In this document: one piece after another, positions 34,152 to 43,542 of the stretch | Numbering within the stretch: the stretch's first letter is position 1 | How the letters are laid out: every line of letters starts with the position of its first letter | Origin: Pseudomonas mucidolens | Lineage (GTDB): Bacteria > Pseudomonadota > Gammaproteobacteria > Pseudomonadales > Pseudomonadaceae | Assembly (NCBI RefSeq): GCF_900106045.1 | Contig: NZ_LT629802.1 | Location: forward strand, 2,294,001 to 2,358,000 | Direction of reading: 5' to 3' | DNA length: 64,000 nucleotides | Position numbers and translations under genes: made by a program | The notes under the pieces: model-generated | Database searches by the model: none | Told to the model about the DNA's origin: nothing | Seen by the model: only the letters and a program-made list of their open reading frames with translations

Positions 34152-34937
34152 ATGAAAATAAAAAAGCTGCCCGTTCTGTTTTCCAGCTCAGTCCTAGCCC
34201 TTCTGATGGCCGCTCACTCCAGCGCCGCGGACACCCTTAAAATTGGTATTGAGGCAGCTTATCCCCCATTCGCCTCAAAGACTGACAAAGGCGAAATTGT
34301 CGGATTTGATTACGACATCGGCAATGCCTTGTGCCTGCAGATGCAGCTGAAGTGCCAGTGGGTGGAGCAGGAATTCGATGGGTTGATCCCCTCTCTGAAG
34401 GTGAGGAAGGTAGACGCAATCATTTCCTCCTTGACCATCAGTGAGGAGCGGAAGAAATCAGTCGACTTCACCAATCGCTATTACCAAGCAGCTGGCCGCT
34501 TGGTAATGCTCGAGGGCAGCGACGTGGGTACAAACTTTTCGGGCTTGTCAGGTAAGAGGGTTGGAGTGCAACGTGCGGGGATCCATGACCGCTTTGCTAC
34601 CGAAGTTCTCGCCCCAGCGGGCGCTCAGGTTATTCGTTACACGTCGCTCAATGAGGCCTACCTAGATTTGATCGCAGGCCGTCTCGAAGCTGTCCAGGGA
34701 GACGATGTTGCTGTTCAAATGGGGTTCCTCGACACACCCAGCGGCAAGGGCTTCGCATTTGCAGGAGGCCCACTGAGAGACCCGAAATATTTTGGTGATG
34801 GCGTCGGTATCGCGGTGCGTAAGGGTGACATAGCCCTGGCCGGGCGATTTAACAGCGCCTTGGCAGCAATCCGGGAAAATGGTGAGTACAAAAAGATTCA
34901 GAATCGCTATTTCAAGTTCGATATGTATGGCAAGTAA
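34152..34937 (+). CDS. ABC-type amino-acid-binding protein (ArgT/HisJ-like)
   Basis: 261 aa from the ATG at 34152 with GGAG eight bases upstream. A Sec signal (KKLPVLFSSSVLALLMAA, cleavage near SSAA-DTL) is followed by the type-3 solute-binding core: IGIEAAYPPFASKT, GFDYDIGNALC, SSLTISEERKKSVDFT. The style is that of lysine/arginine/ornithine-binding proteins. No permease or ATPase genes follow, so it must share a transporter encoded elsewhere. It suggests that the pathway substrate is a cationic or diamino amino acid derivative. Confidence 0.85.
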   Translation: MKIKKLPVLFSSSVLALLMAAHSSAADTLKIGIEAAYPPFASKTDKGEIVGFDYDIGNALCLQMQLKCQWVEQEFDGLIPSLKVRKVDAIISSLTISEERKKSVDFTNRYYQAAGRLVMLEGSDVGTNFSGLSGKRVGVQRAGIHDRFATEVLAPAGAQVIRYTSLNEAYLDLIAGRLEAVQGDDVAVQMGFLDTPSGKGFAFAGGPLRDPKYFGDGVGIAVRKGDIALAGRFNSALAAIRENGEYKKIQNRYFKFDMYGK

Positions 34938-35023
34938 ATTCTGAATTGACGCTAAAAAAGAAAATAATAAACAGATGATGACACTTCGTCGAACCACTAA
35001 TGGCTCGTCAGGAGGCAAATTCG

Positions 35024-35320
35024 ATGCAACTCGAATCGCTTGAGTTAAAAGCACTTCTAAATCTGCTCGAAAGGTTTGAGCATCAATCCAGCGAGGTTAT
35101 CGACAGGCAACCGACGCCGGCTGGCTTTTTCACCATCATTCGATTAGGTGAGTCAGTTCCCAGGCTTAGTCAGAAAAGCGAGCGAATATGGAAGTTCAAA
35201 CACCCAAAGCTTTGTGGCGGAGGCTTCTTTGTGTGTTGGCAGGTAAGTGATGTGGAGTTATGTCTAGAGGCAGTCTCAAATAGCGGCCGCTGGCCATCAG
35301 ATATGCTCACGGCAGTTTAA
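35024..35320 (+). CDS. Small hypothetical protein
   Basis: 98 aa from the ATG at 35024, with a very strong ribosome binding site (AGGAGGCAAATTCG before it). Leu/Glu-rich N-terminus (LESLELKALLNLLERFEH), then TPAGFFTIIRLG and a Cys/Trp-containing C-terminal part (GGGFFVCWQVSDVELC). Not recognised. It has its own terminator hairpin at 35328. Possibly the last gene of the deacylase operon. Confidence 0.55.
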   Translation: MQLESLELKALLNLLERFEHQSSEVIDRQPTPAGFFTIIRLGESVPRLSQKSERIWKFKHPKLCGGGFFVCWQVSDVELCLEAVSNSGRWPSDMLTAV

Positions 35321-35327
35321 TCTCCTA

Positions 35328-35354
35328 GATGGCGAACCTTCAGTGTTCGCCATC
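35328..35354 (+). terminator. Rho-independent terminator
   Basis: GATGGCGAAC / GTTCGCCATC perfect 10-bp stem with a 7-base loop (CTTCAGT), followed by GATCTTTTC. It lies eight bases after the stop of the small gene at 35024-35320. Confidence 0.85.
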
Positions 35355-35563
35355 GATCTTTTCAGACGTCTACCTCCAATTATTGCACACTGAAAGCCAC
35401 CCAGAGCCATACTGGATTTCGTCAGGATCTGCTTGAAGCACTTCCTGCACGTCGACGTGCCAGTTGCTCCAGCGGGATGCGGACTTCAGATGCCTGACCT
35501 TCGGGTGCCACAGGCTCAAACGCTACGTTCCTTCTCTATCGCTAGCCCAGTACTGCAGGAACG

Positions 35564-36847
35564 TCAGATCCAGCGGCGAAACAGAACGCTGGCGTTAACC
35601 CCGCCGAACCCGAACCCATTTGAGAGCGCGTGGGTAATTGGCATCTTCCGTGACTTGAGGCCGACCAAATCAAGCCCGTCAGCCGCCTCGTCGGGATTGA
35701 GCAGATTCAACGTGGGGGGCACCACCTGGTCACGAAGCGCCAATACCGTAAAGATGGCTTCAATACCTCCGGCCGCCCCCAGAAGATGCCCAGTGGCGGA
35801 TTTGGTCGAGGTGATCGCCACGCCGGAATCACGCCCGAACACCGAGCCAATCGCCGCCAGCTCCCCACTGTCGCCGACCTGGGTGGACGTGGCGTGGGCA
35901 TTGATATGCTGCACATCGGCGGGACTGACATTGGCCTGGCGCAGCGCCTGCTCCATGGCCCGCCGGGCGCCGTTGCCGTCTTCCGGGCCTGCCGTCAGGT
36001 GATAGGCATCGGCACTGGTGCCATAACCGACCAACTCCGCCAAGGGTTTTGCCCCGCGCGCCAGAGCGTGCTCCAAAGATTCGATAACCAGCAACCCAGC
36101 ACCTTCGGACATGACAAAGCCGTCGCGATCACGATCGAAGGGACGTGAAGCCTGCTGCGGGTGTTCGGCAAAACCCGTGGATAACGCCCGGGCTGCAGCA
36201 AAACACCCCAGGGTCACACGGTCTATCGCGGCTTCGCTGCCACCACATATAGCGATATCCGCCTCACCACTTCCGATGAGCCTCGCGGCATCGCCGATGG
36301 CCTGCACTCCGGCGGCACAGGCCGTGACCGGGGCGCCGAGAGGTCCTTTGAACCCGTGGCGGATGGAAACGTGCCCGGCCGCCATATTGGCGAGAAAGGC
36401 CGGCGCGCTGAACGGCGACAAGCGCCGCGGACCACGGGCATCGGTGGTGCGAACAGCATCGGCAATCGCGCCAAAGCCGCCCACACCGGAGGAAATGATC
36501 GTCGCGGTGCGTTCCTGGTCGACGGCATCAGTCGGATGCCAATCCGCTTGCGCCAGGGCTTCATCGGCGGCCACCAGTGCAAACTCGATGAAGCGGTCCA
36601 TCTTCTTGCGATCCTTGGTCGATATGAAGCGCTCCGGCTCATACCCCGCCGTGGCGTCCTCTTCCAGCGATGGCACCTGGCCACCCACAGCAACACCCGT
36701 GCCCTGAGTAATATCCTCGGGCAGGTGACGAATGCCAGAGCGTCCAGCCAGCAACCGCTGCCAAACCTCTTCAACCGTGCAGCCCAGTGGGCTGACGATG
36801 CCGACACCGGTGACGACAATTCGCTTTGGAGCTTGGGGAATAATCAT
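35564..36847 (-). CDS. fabF: Beta-ketoacyl-ACP synthase II (FabF) encoded in an efflux operon
   Basis: 427 aa from the ATG at 36847 (AAGAGGTTCTT upstream). The full catalytic triad is present: Cys in VTACAAGVQAIG, His in NAHATSTQVGD, His in ATGHLLGAAGG, and the Lys of STKSATG. It elongates acyl-ACP with malonyl-ACP in the cytoplasm. No other fatty-acid genes are nearby; instead it is the last gene of the RND pump operon, 53 bases after the permease. This is probably a second copy of the housekeeping gene and may protect against, or adjust for, a KAS inhibitor exported by the pump. Confidence 0.88.
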   Translation of the reverse strand: MIIPQAPKRIVVTGVGIVSPLGCTVEEVWQRLLAGRSGIRHLPEDITQGTGVAVGGQVPSLEEDATAGYEPERFISTKDRKKMDRFIEFALVAADEALAQADWHPTDAVDQERTATIISSGVGGFGAIADAVRTTDARGPRRLSPFSAPAFLANMAAGHVSIRHGFKGPLGAPVTACAAGVQAIGDAARLIGSGEADIAICGGSEAAIDRVTLGCFAAARALSTGFAEHPQQASRPFDRDRDGFVMSEGAGLLVIESLEHALARGAKPLAELVGYGTSADAYHLTAGPEDGNGARRAMEQALRQANVSPADVQHINAHATSTQVGDSGELAAIGSVFGRDSGVAITSTKSATGHLLGAAGGIEAIFTVLALRDQVVPPTLNLLNPDEAADGLDLVGLKSRKMPITHALSNGFGFGGVNASVLFRRWI

Positions 36848-36900
36848 AAGAACCTCTTCATGTCTCAATCAACATCCACTAACAGCAGCGCTTGCCTGGC

Positions 36901-39900
36901 TTACGCCAGCCCCGCTGTTTCAGTTCGAGCCTGTTGGTCGGGACGGATCTTGAACCAGATGGAATACATCGCCGGCAGGAACACCAGCGTCATGATGGTG
37001 CCGACGAACGTGCCGCCGATCAGCGTGTAGGCCAACGTCCCCCAGAACACCGAGTGCGTCAGCGGGATGAATGCGAGGATGGCCGCCAGCGCCGTCAGCA
37101 GCACCGGGCGCGCCCGCTGTACCGTGGCCTCGATCACCGCATGGAACGGGTCCAGCCCTTCTTGCGTGTTGTGATGAATCTGCCCGATCAAAATCAGCGT
37201 GTTGCGCATCAGAATGCCCGAGAGTGCGATCAGGCCGACCAGCGCGTTGATGCCGAATGGCTGCTGGAATATCAGCAAGGTCGGTACCACGCCAATCAAT
37301 CCCAGCGGCGCGGTGAAGAACACCATGATCATGGCCGAGATCGAACGTACCTGGACGATGATGATCAACAGCGTCAGCGCCACCATGATCGGGACCAGCG
37401 GCACGATCGCCTTGCCGGCCTTGCCCGACTCCTCGATGGCTCCGGCCTGCTCGATCCGATAGCCGTCTGGGAGACTGTCAATGACCGGCTGCAGTTGCTT
37501 GCTGATCACGCTCGACACATCCGGTGGCTGCAAGTTTTCAGCGATGTCGCCACGTACGGTTATCGTCGGCGTGCGATCACGCCGCCGCAGGATCGGGTCC
37601 TCCATGCGCACATCGACCTCACCGATCTGCGACAGCGGGATACGCTGCCCCGCCGCGCCCACCAGCGTAAAGCCTTGTATCTTGGCCGGATCCAGACGGA
37701 TGTCTCCGGCAGCACGACCGACCACTTGCACCGAACGGATGTCCTCGCGAACCGCGGTGATCGCCACCCCCGTGAGCAGGAACTGCAATTGCTGGGCGAC
37801 GGCATTCGAGGTCAGGCCCACCGCCTGCAAGCGATCCTGATCCAAATTTAAATGCAGCGCCGGCGTCAGCGGGCCCCAGTCGGTATTGACGGTGCGCATC
37901 ATCGGGCTAGCCTGCATGACATCTCGTACCTGATCGGCAATTTCGCGCAACGTTGACGGATCAGGCCCCATTACCCGATAGGCAACCGGAAATGGCGAAT
38001 AAGGACCAAACACCAACTGGGTCACCCGCACCCGCGCCTCCGGGGCGAGCCCTTCGGCGACCGCTTCGCGAAGGCGGAACTTGAGGGTTTCACGGGCCTC
38101 CTGGCTGTCCGTCAGTACCACTATCTTGGCGAACGATGGATCAGGGAGTTCCGGCGCCATCGCCAGGTAGAAGCGCGGCGCGCCTTGGCCGACGTAGGCG
38201 GTGACAATTTTTGCCTCTTCCTGCTTTTGCAGCCAGGCCTCGACCCTGGCGGTGGTGGCGCTGGTCTGTTCGATAGACGTGCCATAGGGCATTTGCACTT
38301 CGACCAGCACCTCCGGACGGTCCGAGGTCGGGAAGAACTGCTTCTTGACCAGCCCCATGCCGAGAATCGCCACCACAAACGTCACGATCACGGTACCGGC
38401 CACCCACCATTTATGCGCAATGACACGCGTCAGGACCTGGCGAAAACGGTTGTAATGCGAGGTGTTGTAGATGGCGGTGTGACCGCCCTCGACCTGCTTG
38501 ATGTCCGGCAACAGCTTCACACCCAGATAAGGAGTGAAGGCCACCGCGACCACCCACGAGGCAATCAGGGCAATGCCGACGATCCAGAACATGTTGCTGG
38601 TGTATTCACCAGCGGTGGATTGAGCGAAGCCGTTGGGCATGAAACCGATCGCCGTTACCAGCGTTCCGGACAGCATCGGGGCGGCGGTATGGCTCCACGC
38701 ATACGCGCAGGCTTTGATCCGGTCGTAGCCCTCCTCCATTTTCACCACCATCATCTCGATGGCGATGATCGCGTCGTCCACCAGCAACCCGAGCGCCAGG
38801 ATCAGCGAGCCGAGGGTAATGCGGTCGAAGTTCTTGCCGGTGGCCGCCATGACCACAAACACCACGGCCAGCGTCAACGGCACCGCCGCCGCGACCACCA
38901 CACCGACCCGCCAGCCCATGCTGAGAAAACAGACAAGCATCACCACCAGCAACGCGACGAAGAACTTGACCATGAACTCGCCGACAGCCGAGTCGATATT
39001 CACCGATTGATCGGTGACCTTGGTCAGCGTCATGCCCAGCGGCATGCCTTGATTGATTTTGCTGGTCTCGGCGTCCAATGCCTTGCCCAGGTCCAGCCCG
39101 TTCCATCCCTCACGCATCACGATCCCCAGCAACAGAGCCTCTTCGCCGTCATTGCGCACGAGGAAAGTGGCCGGATCTTCGTAGCCGCGCTCTACCGTCG
39201 CCACGTCCGACAGCTTCAGCGTCCGCCCCTGTATCGCCAGGGGCGTATCGCGGATTTTTTCCAACTTATCGAAGGCACCGTCCATCCGCAGCACGACCTG
39301 TGGACCGTTGGTTTCGATAGAGCCGGCGGGTGTCAGCAGGTTCTGGCCGTTCAGCGCAGCAAAAAAATCCTGGGGCGAGACACCCAAAGTGGCCAGCCGA
39401 TCATGGGAGAAAGACACAAAGATGCGCTCGGCCTGCTCACCGATGATGTTGACCTTCTTCACGCCTGCCACGTGTAATAGACGCTGGCGCAGCGCTTCGG
39501 CATCTCGCACCAGCAATCGCTGCGGCTCGCCTTTGGCTTTCAGCGCAAACAATGCAAAGGTCACGTCGGAAAACTCGTCGTTGACCATCGGCCCGATGAC
39601 ACCCGCTGGCAACTTCGCGGCCTCATCGTCGAGCTTCTTGCGCGCTTGATAGAACTCCTCCTGCACTTGTGAGGGTGGCGTGCGATCGACCAGCGACACC
39701 ATGGTGAACGCGAGACCGGGACGGGTGTAGGTCTCCGTGCGGTCATACCATTTCAGTTCTTGCAGGCGTTTTTCCAGTGGCTCGGCGACCTGATCCTGCA
39801 TCTCCTGGGCCGTCGCGCCCGGCCATGCGGTGATGACGGTCAATTGCTTGACCGTAAACGGAGGATCCTCGGCGCGCCCAAGCTGGAAGAACGCCAGGGT

Positions 39901-39981
39901 GCCCGCGACCGCGATCAGGAAGATCAGAAACACGGTGATAGAACGCTCGCGAACGGCGAGCGCTGATAAATTGAGGCTCAT
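36901..39981 (-). CDS. RND efflux permease
   Basis: 1026 aa, the normal length. N-terminal SITVFLIFLIAVAGTLAFFQ transmembrane helix, two large periplasmic loops, and the TM4 motif LALGLLVDDAIIAIEMMV with the proton-relay Asp pair; ALSGILMRNTLILIGQ near the C-terminus. It belongs to the TriC/VmeB-like branch rather than the MexB branch. Inner-membrane proton-driven pump subunit. The start overlaps the adaptor stop as ATGA, and the outer-membrane factor is encoded divergently at 41326. Confidence 0.92.
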   Translation of the reverse strand: MSLNLSALAVRERSITVFLIFLIAVAGTLAFFQLGRAEDPPFTVKQLTVITAWPGATAQEMQDQVAEPLEKRLQELKWYDRTETYTRPGLAFTMVSLVDRTPPSQVQEEFYQARKKLDDEAAKLPAGVIGPMVNDEFSDVTFALFALKAKGEPQRLLVRDAEALRQRLLHVAGVKKVNIIGEQAERIFVSFSHDRLATLGVSPQDFFAALNGQNLLTPAGSIETNGPQVVLRMDGAFDKLEKIRDTPLAIQGRTLKLSDVATVERGYEDPATFLVRNDGEEALLLGIVMREGWNGLDLGKALDAETSKINQGMPLGMTLTKVTDQSVNIDSAVGEFMVKFFVALLVVMLVCFLSMGWRVGVVVAAAVPLTLAVVFVVMAATGKNFDRITLGSLILALGLLVDDAIIAIEMMVVKMEEGYDRIKACAYAWSHTAAPMLSGTLVTAIGFMPNGFAQSTAGEYTSNMFWIVGIALIASWVVAVAFTPYLGVKLLPDIKQVEGGHTAIYNTSHYNRFRQVLTRVIAHKWWVAGTVIVTFVVAILGMGLVKKQFFPTSDRPEVLVEVQMPYGTSIEQTSATTARVEAWLQKQEEAKIVTAYVGQGAPRFYLAMAPELPDPSFAKIVVLTDSQEARETLKFRLREAVAEGLAPEARVRVTQLVFGPYSPFPVAYRVMGPDPSTLREIADQVRDVMQASPMMRTVNTDWGPLTPALHLNLDQDRLQAVGLTSNAVAQQLQFLLTGVAITAVREDIRSVQVVGRAAGDIRLDPAKIQGFTLVGAAGQRIPLSQIGEVDVRMEDPILRRRDRTPTITVRGDIAENLQPPDVSSVISKQLQPVIDSLPDGYRIEQAGAIEESGKAGKAIVPLVPIMVALTLLIIIVQVRSISAMIMVFFTAPLGLIGVVPTLLIFQQPFGINALVGLIALSGILMRNTLILIGQIHHNTQEGLDPFHAVIEATVQRARPVLLTALAAILAFIPLTHSVFWGTLAYTLIGGTFVGTIMTLVFLPAMYSIWFKIRPDQQARTETAGLA

Positions 39982-41087
39982 TGATCGCCCCCGGCAACCT
40001 TCACATCACCGTTTTGAGCCAGCCTCACCTCCTCGCCATCGCGTAGCAAATGCGCGCCTAGCCCGACAATCCGCTCACCCACCTTGAGATCGCCAGCGAC
40101 GCGCGCGCCGTCGTCGCTCAAGCCCAGGACCTGGATGGGTCGCCAGGTGACTTTCGCAGGCTCGCCGGTAATGACCCACACACCAGCTCCGTTGCCCGGG
40201 TCATACACTGCAGCGATTGGCACTTGCAGCACCTGCCGCCGGGTCCCGCTTTCGCCGATCCGCAGGGTGACGGTCGATCCCAGCGGCGCATTCGCCAACA
40301 CACCCGCAAGCACATAGCGCGCCTCAAAGGTGCGTGTCACGCGATCCGCCGAGTCGGAAAGCAGCCTCAGCTTCGCGGTGACCGCACCCGAGGTGTCGCC
40401 ATAAAGCGTCGCCTGCGCGGTGGTCCCTACCGCAGGTCTTAGCGTCTCGGGCAGTTGTACGATGGCCTCGCGTTGCCCGGCCCGCGCCAGTCGAACCACG
40501 ACCTGCCCAGGGCTAACCACTTGCCCGGGCTCAACGAGCGTCTCCATTACTACGCCATCAGCGTCGGCCAGCAGCACGGCATAGCCCGTCGCGTTACGAG
40601 CCACATCAGCCTGGGCTTGCGCGGCGTTGAGTTGCGCCTGCGCGGTATCGGCTGCGGCTTTGATCTGGTCGTAGCCGGAGGCGGAAATAGCGCCGACGGC
40701 CACCAGGTCACGGTAGCGCGCCTCGTCATCTGCGGTCTGTTTGGCTCGGGCCTTGGCGGCTGCGACCGCCTCTTGCTGTGCTCGCGCCTGCAACCCCAGA
40801 TCAACGGGATCTAGGCGCATCAACGCTTGACCGCGTTTAACCGTCTGGCCGGCATCCACCAGGCGCTCGAGGACCTTGCCCGAGACCCGGAAACCCAGGT
40901 CACTCTGGACCCGAGCCGCCACCACACCGGTGAAAGCACGCAAGGTGTCGGAGGAATCCTGAACTGCCGAGACCCGCACCAAGGGGGCAAGCGTGCGCGG
41001 GTCTTTCACAATAGAAGAGTCACCACACGCCGTCAGGACGAGAGGCAACAAGCAACCGGCGATGATGACAGGTCGAAGCAGGAGCAT
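39978..41087 (-). CDS. RND periplasmic adaptor (membrane fusion lipoprotein)
   Basis: 369 aa from the ATG at 41087, with AGGGA six bases upstream; a longer frame to 41228 runs through the operator region and is rejected. Lipoprotein signal LPLVLTACGD, lipoyl halves (VSGKVLERLVDAGQTVKRGQ is split here; VVMETLVEPGQVVSPG), and an alpha-hairpin rich in Ala/Gln (QARAQQEAVAAAKARAKQ). It couples the permease to the outer-membrane channel. Confidence 0.9.
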   Translation of the reverse strand: MLLLRPVIIAGCLLPLVLTACGDSSIVKDPRTLAPLVRVSAVQDSSDTLRAFTGVVAARVQSDLGFRVSGKVLERLVDAGQTVKRGQALMRLDPVDLGLQARAQQEAVAAAKARAKQTADDEARYRDLVAVGAISASGYDQIKAAADTAQAQLNAAQAQADVARNATGYAVLLADADGVVMETLVEPGQVVSPGQVVVRLARAGQREAIVQLPETLRPAVGTTAQATLYGDTSGAVTAKLRLLSDSADRVTRTFEARYVLAGVLANAPLGSTVTLRIGESGTRRQVLQVPIAAVYDPGNGAGVWVITGEPAKVTWRPIQVLGLSDDGARVAGDLKVGERIVGLGAHLLRDGEEVRLAQNGDVKVAGGDQ

Positions 41088-41104
41088 AGGTTCCCTACTC
41101 AATA

Positions 41105-41122
41105 ATATGATGGAAGTCATAT
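41105..41122. promoter_or_regulatory. Inverted repeat near the adaptor start
   Basis: ATATGA-N6-TCATAT, 6-bp arms, 18 bases upstream of the adaptor start codon. It could be an additional operator or a promoter element; low certainty. Confidence 0.35.
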
Positions 41123-41132
41123 TCTCATGCTC

Positions 41133-41157
41133 GTGACCATTACTGTCAACAGTCACA
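41133..41157. promoter_or_regulatory. Pump operator-like site 1
   Basis: GTGACCA-N12-GTCACA, with the same spacing as the site at 41274-41299. It lies on the adaptor side of the divergent region and is a likely binding site for the TetR regulator encoded at 42825-43445. Confidence 0.55.
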
Positions 41158-41273
41158 TAACTGATGCGCCCCACAGCACAAATCGAGGAGCTATGATTCG
41201 CCCATACGCCTTCGGTATACTTGCACATCCGCAGTCATCTTTAACCGTAACGTATGAACGTCAATTGACAGAG

Positions 41274-41299
41274 TGTGACCAATAAGTAATATGGTCACA
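41274..41299. promoter_or_regulatory. Pump operator-like site 2, perfect inverted repeat
   Basis: TGTGACCA-N10-TGGTCACA, 8-bp perfect arms, 26 bases before the outer-membrane factor start. With site 1 it brackets the two divergent promoters of the pump. Confidence 0.65.
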
Positions 41300-41325
41300 A
41301 CTCAGGTTCGTTTCAAGGAACTCCA

Positions 41326-42786
41326 ATGCCTTCCCTGCGCCCCGCAGCTCTTTTGGTGAGCGCCAGCTTGATGGCTGGTTGTGCGGTCGGTCCGGACTAC
41401 CATCGTCCGGACGCTCCGCTTTCGGCTCGTTACTTGGGCCAGCCTTCTGTGGGACAACGGTCCGCAGCGACGCCAGCCGACTTGGTAGCCTGGTGGGAGG
41501 GCTTTGGTGATCCAGCCCTAAGCCGCTTCATCACCCGGGCGCTTGAGCAGAACCTGGACCTGGCTCAAGCTTCGGCGCGGGTCGCGCAGGCACGGGCAAG
41601 CCTGGGTGCGGCAAATGCCGCCTTGCTGCCCTCAGGTAACGTCAGCGGCCAAGCCACACGCGCCTACCAGTCAATTGAAACGCCACTTGGCCAGGTGCTG
41701 AATTCAACGCCCGGCTATGATCGGCACGGAAACGCCTACGAGCTCAACCTCGATGCCAGCTGGGAGGTGGACCTCTTTGGCGGACTGCGACGCGGACGCG
41801 AGGCCGCACGGGCCGAGTACCAGGCCAGCGAAGCAGGGGCCAGCGCCACGCGGTTGGCCGTTGCAGCCCAAACCGCCGATATTTACGTCACTGCGCGCGG
41901 ATTGCAGACCCGGCTGGTCATTGCGAAACGACAAGTCAAAACCCAACAGGACCTGTTGGAGAAAGTCCAATTGCTCTATAGCAAGGGTCTTGCAGCCGAC
42001 TATCAGGTTCGCCAGACAGAGGGTTCGCTGGCGCAGGTCCAGGCAACAGTGCCGGCCCTGCGAATGGGACTGGATGCCGCCATGAACGCACTGGATGTGA
42101 TGCTCGGTACGCCGCCAGGTACCCACCGTGCGCAACTGGCCAATGCGCAAGGCATTCCCATCGCGCCACAGATAACGGCTATGGGCTCGCCTGCCGATCT
42201 GCTGCGCCGCCGGCCAGATATCATTGCGGCCGAGCGCCGCCTGGAGGCCTCGAACGCGCGCATCGGGGAAGCAATCGCAGAGTATTATCCGCAATTCTCC
42301 CTCAGTGCATTGCTAGGGAGTGCCACGGCCGTATCCAGCAGTAACCTTTTCAGCAGCGGCGCCAGCCAGACGGCGGGCGTCCTGGGCCTGCGCTGGCGAT
42401 TCTTCGATTTTGCCCGCATCAACGCGCAAATCGAGCAAGCCAAGGGCCAGGAAGCCGAAGCCCTTGCCGCTTACCGTCAGTCGGTGTTACGCGCCACCGA
42501 GGATGTCGAGAACGCTTTCTCCGCCATGGCAAATCGCGAAAGCCAGGTCACTACCCTCTCCAGGGGAGAAGCGTCTCTGACCCAGGCTCGCCAATCGTCG
42601 TTTATTGCTTATCAGAAAGGCACCGCCAGCTTGATCGATGTCCTGAATGCCGACGAGACGCTGCTGCAGGCATCGGATGCCCGAGCGCAAGCGCGAACGG
42701 ACTCGGCACGGGCAGCGATCGCGGCATTCAGAGCGCTCGGTGGTGGCTGGCAACCCCCAGAAACCCGCCCCGTGGTCATTCGATGA
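41326..42786 (+). CDS. NodT-family outer-membrane factor lipoprotein
   Basis: 486 aa. Lipoprotein signal with lipobox (LLVSASLMAGCAVGPDY). Two OEP repeats are visible: ALEQNLDLAQASARVAQARA and the mirrored C-terminal AEALAAYRQSVLRATEDVENAF, with LLRRRPDIIAAERRL at the repeat join. It forms the TolC-like channel for the RND pump. It is divergent from the pump operon, with shared operator-like repeats. Confidence 0.9.
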   Translation: MPSLRPAALLVSASLMAGCAVGPDYHRPDAPLSARYLGQPSVGQRSAATPADLVAWWEGFGDPALSRFITRALEQNLDLAQASARVAQARASLGAANAALLPSGNVSGQATRAYQSIETPLGQVLNSTPGYDRHGNAYELNLDASWEVDLFGGLRRGREAARAEYQASEAGASATRLAVAAQTADIYVTARGLQTRLVIAKRQVKTQQDLLEKVQLLYSKGLAADYQVRQTEGSLAQVQATVPALRMGLDAAMNALDVMLGTPPGTHRAQLANAQGIPIAPQITAMGSPADLLRRRPDIIAAERRLEASNARIGEAIAEYYPQFSLSALLGSATAVSSSNLFSSGASQTAGVLGLRWRFFDFARINAQIEQAKGQEAEALAAYRQSVLRATEDVENAFSAMANRESQVTTLSRGEASLTQARQSSFIAYQKGTASLIDVLNADETLLQASDARAQARTDSARAAIAAFRALGGGWQPPETRPVVIR

Positions 42787-42824
42787 CTCGCAGTTGGGCA
42801 CGACTTGCCGTCGTCAGCAGCCAC

Positions 42825-43445
42825 TCAAGGCATGAGGCTACGCAAGATGAGGTTGGCGGTAAGCGCCGGGGCCTCTTCGACGAAGTCAAGGCTGTACTGT
42901 AATAGCAAAGGATTGACGAATGGCCGCAAGGCGAAGTGTATTGACTCTACGGTTTCGTCCAGCGGTGTCTTGCGTTCGAACTCACCTGCCTCACGCCCCT
43001 CCCGCACGATTTGCAGCACAAAGCTTTTGATTTTCGCGTCATAGACTTGCGAACTCAACCAATGCTCCGAGGCGGAAAAGGCCGCTATATCGTAGAGTTT
43101 CCGCTCATTGAAAAACAGGTTCACGCCGGTGCTGACTAACGTTTTGACCAAGCGTCGAAAGCGCTCCGTCGGCGAGATACCCTCTACATTGATAGCCTGC
43201 TCCACAGCCGAAGTGATCTCGGCGAGGCAATGGGTACAGATGGCCTCACCGATCGCCTGCTTGGAATCAAAGAATTTGTAGATATACGCCTTGGAGAACC
43301 CGATGGCCTTTGCCAAATCAGAAACCGTGGTTTTAGCGTAACCGTATTGACTGAAATGCTCGTTGGCCGCCGCGATAATCTGGTCTCGAATGTCATGATC
43401 CGCAGGACCACGCAGGCCGGACGATGGTATTGATGGCTGGTTCAT
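42825..43445 (-). CDS. TetR-family repressor of the efflux system
   Basis: 206 aa. Helix-turn-helix: AANEHFSQYGYAKTTVSDLA then KAIGFSKAYIYKFFDSKQA. The C-terminal ligand domain has the AcrR_C-like TetR_C_7 feel (LFFNERKLYDIAAFSASEHW). It is convergent with the outer-membrane factor gene. Together with the two GTGACCA-type repeats it is the best candidate regulator of the pump and of fabF. Confidence 0.88.
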   Translation of the reverse strand: MNQPSIPSSGLRGPADHDIRDQIIAAANEHFSQYGYAKTTVSDLAKAIGFSKAYIYKFFDSKQAIGEAICTHCLAEITSAVEQAINVEGISPTERFRRLVKTLVSTGVNLFFNERKLYDIAAFSASEHWLSSQVYDAKIKSFVLQIVREGREAGEFERKTPLDETVESIHFALRPFVNPLLLQYSLDFVEEAPALTANLILRSLMP

Positions 43446-43542
43446 GGGTTCAGCTTACTCATCTCAAAGGTGCTTGACAACTTGCGACCCACTTTCAAAA
43501 CAGCCACAAAAACAACTAGTCGGGCCTACCCCGTAGTGGGTT

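Noticed and set aside
38185..39477. 430-codon plus-strand ORF over the RND permease
   Set aside because: Antisense shadow; the His-rich composition mirrors the permease's hydrophobic codons.
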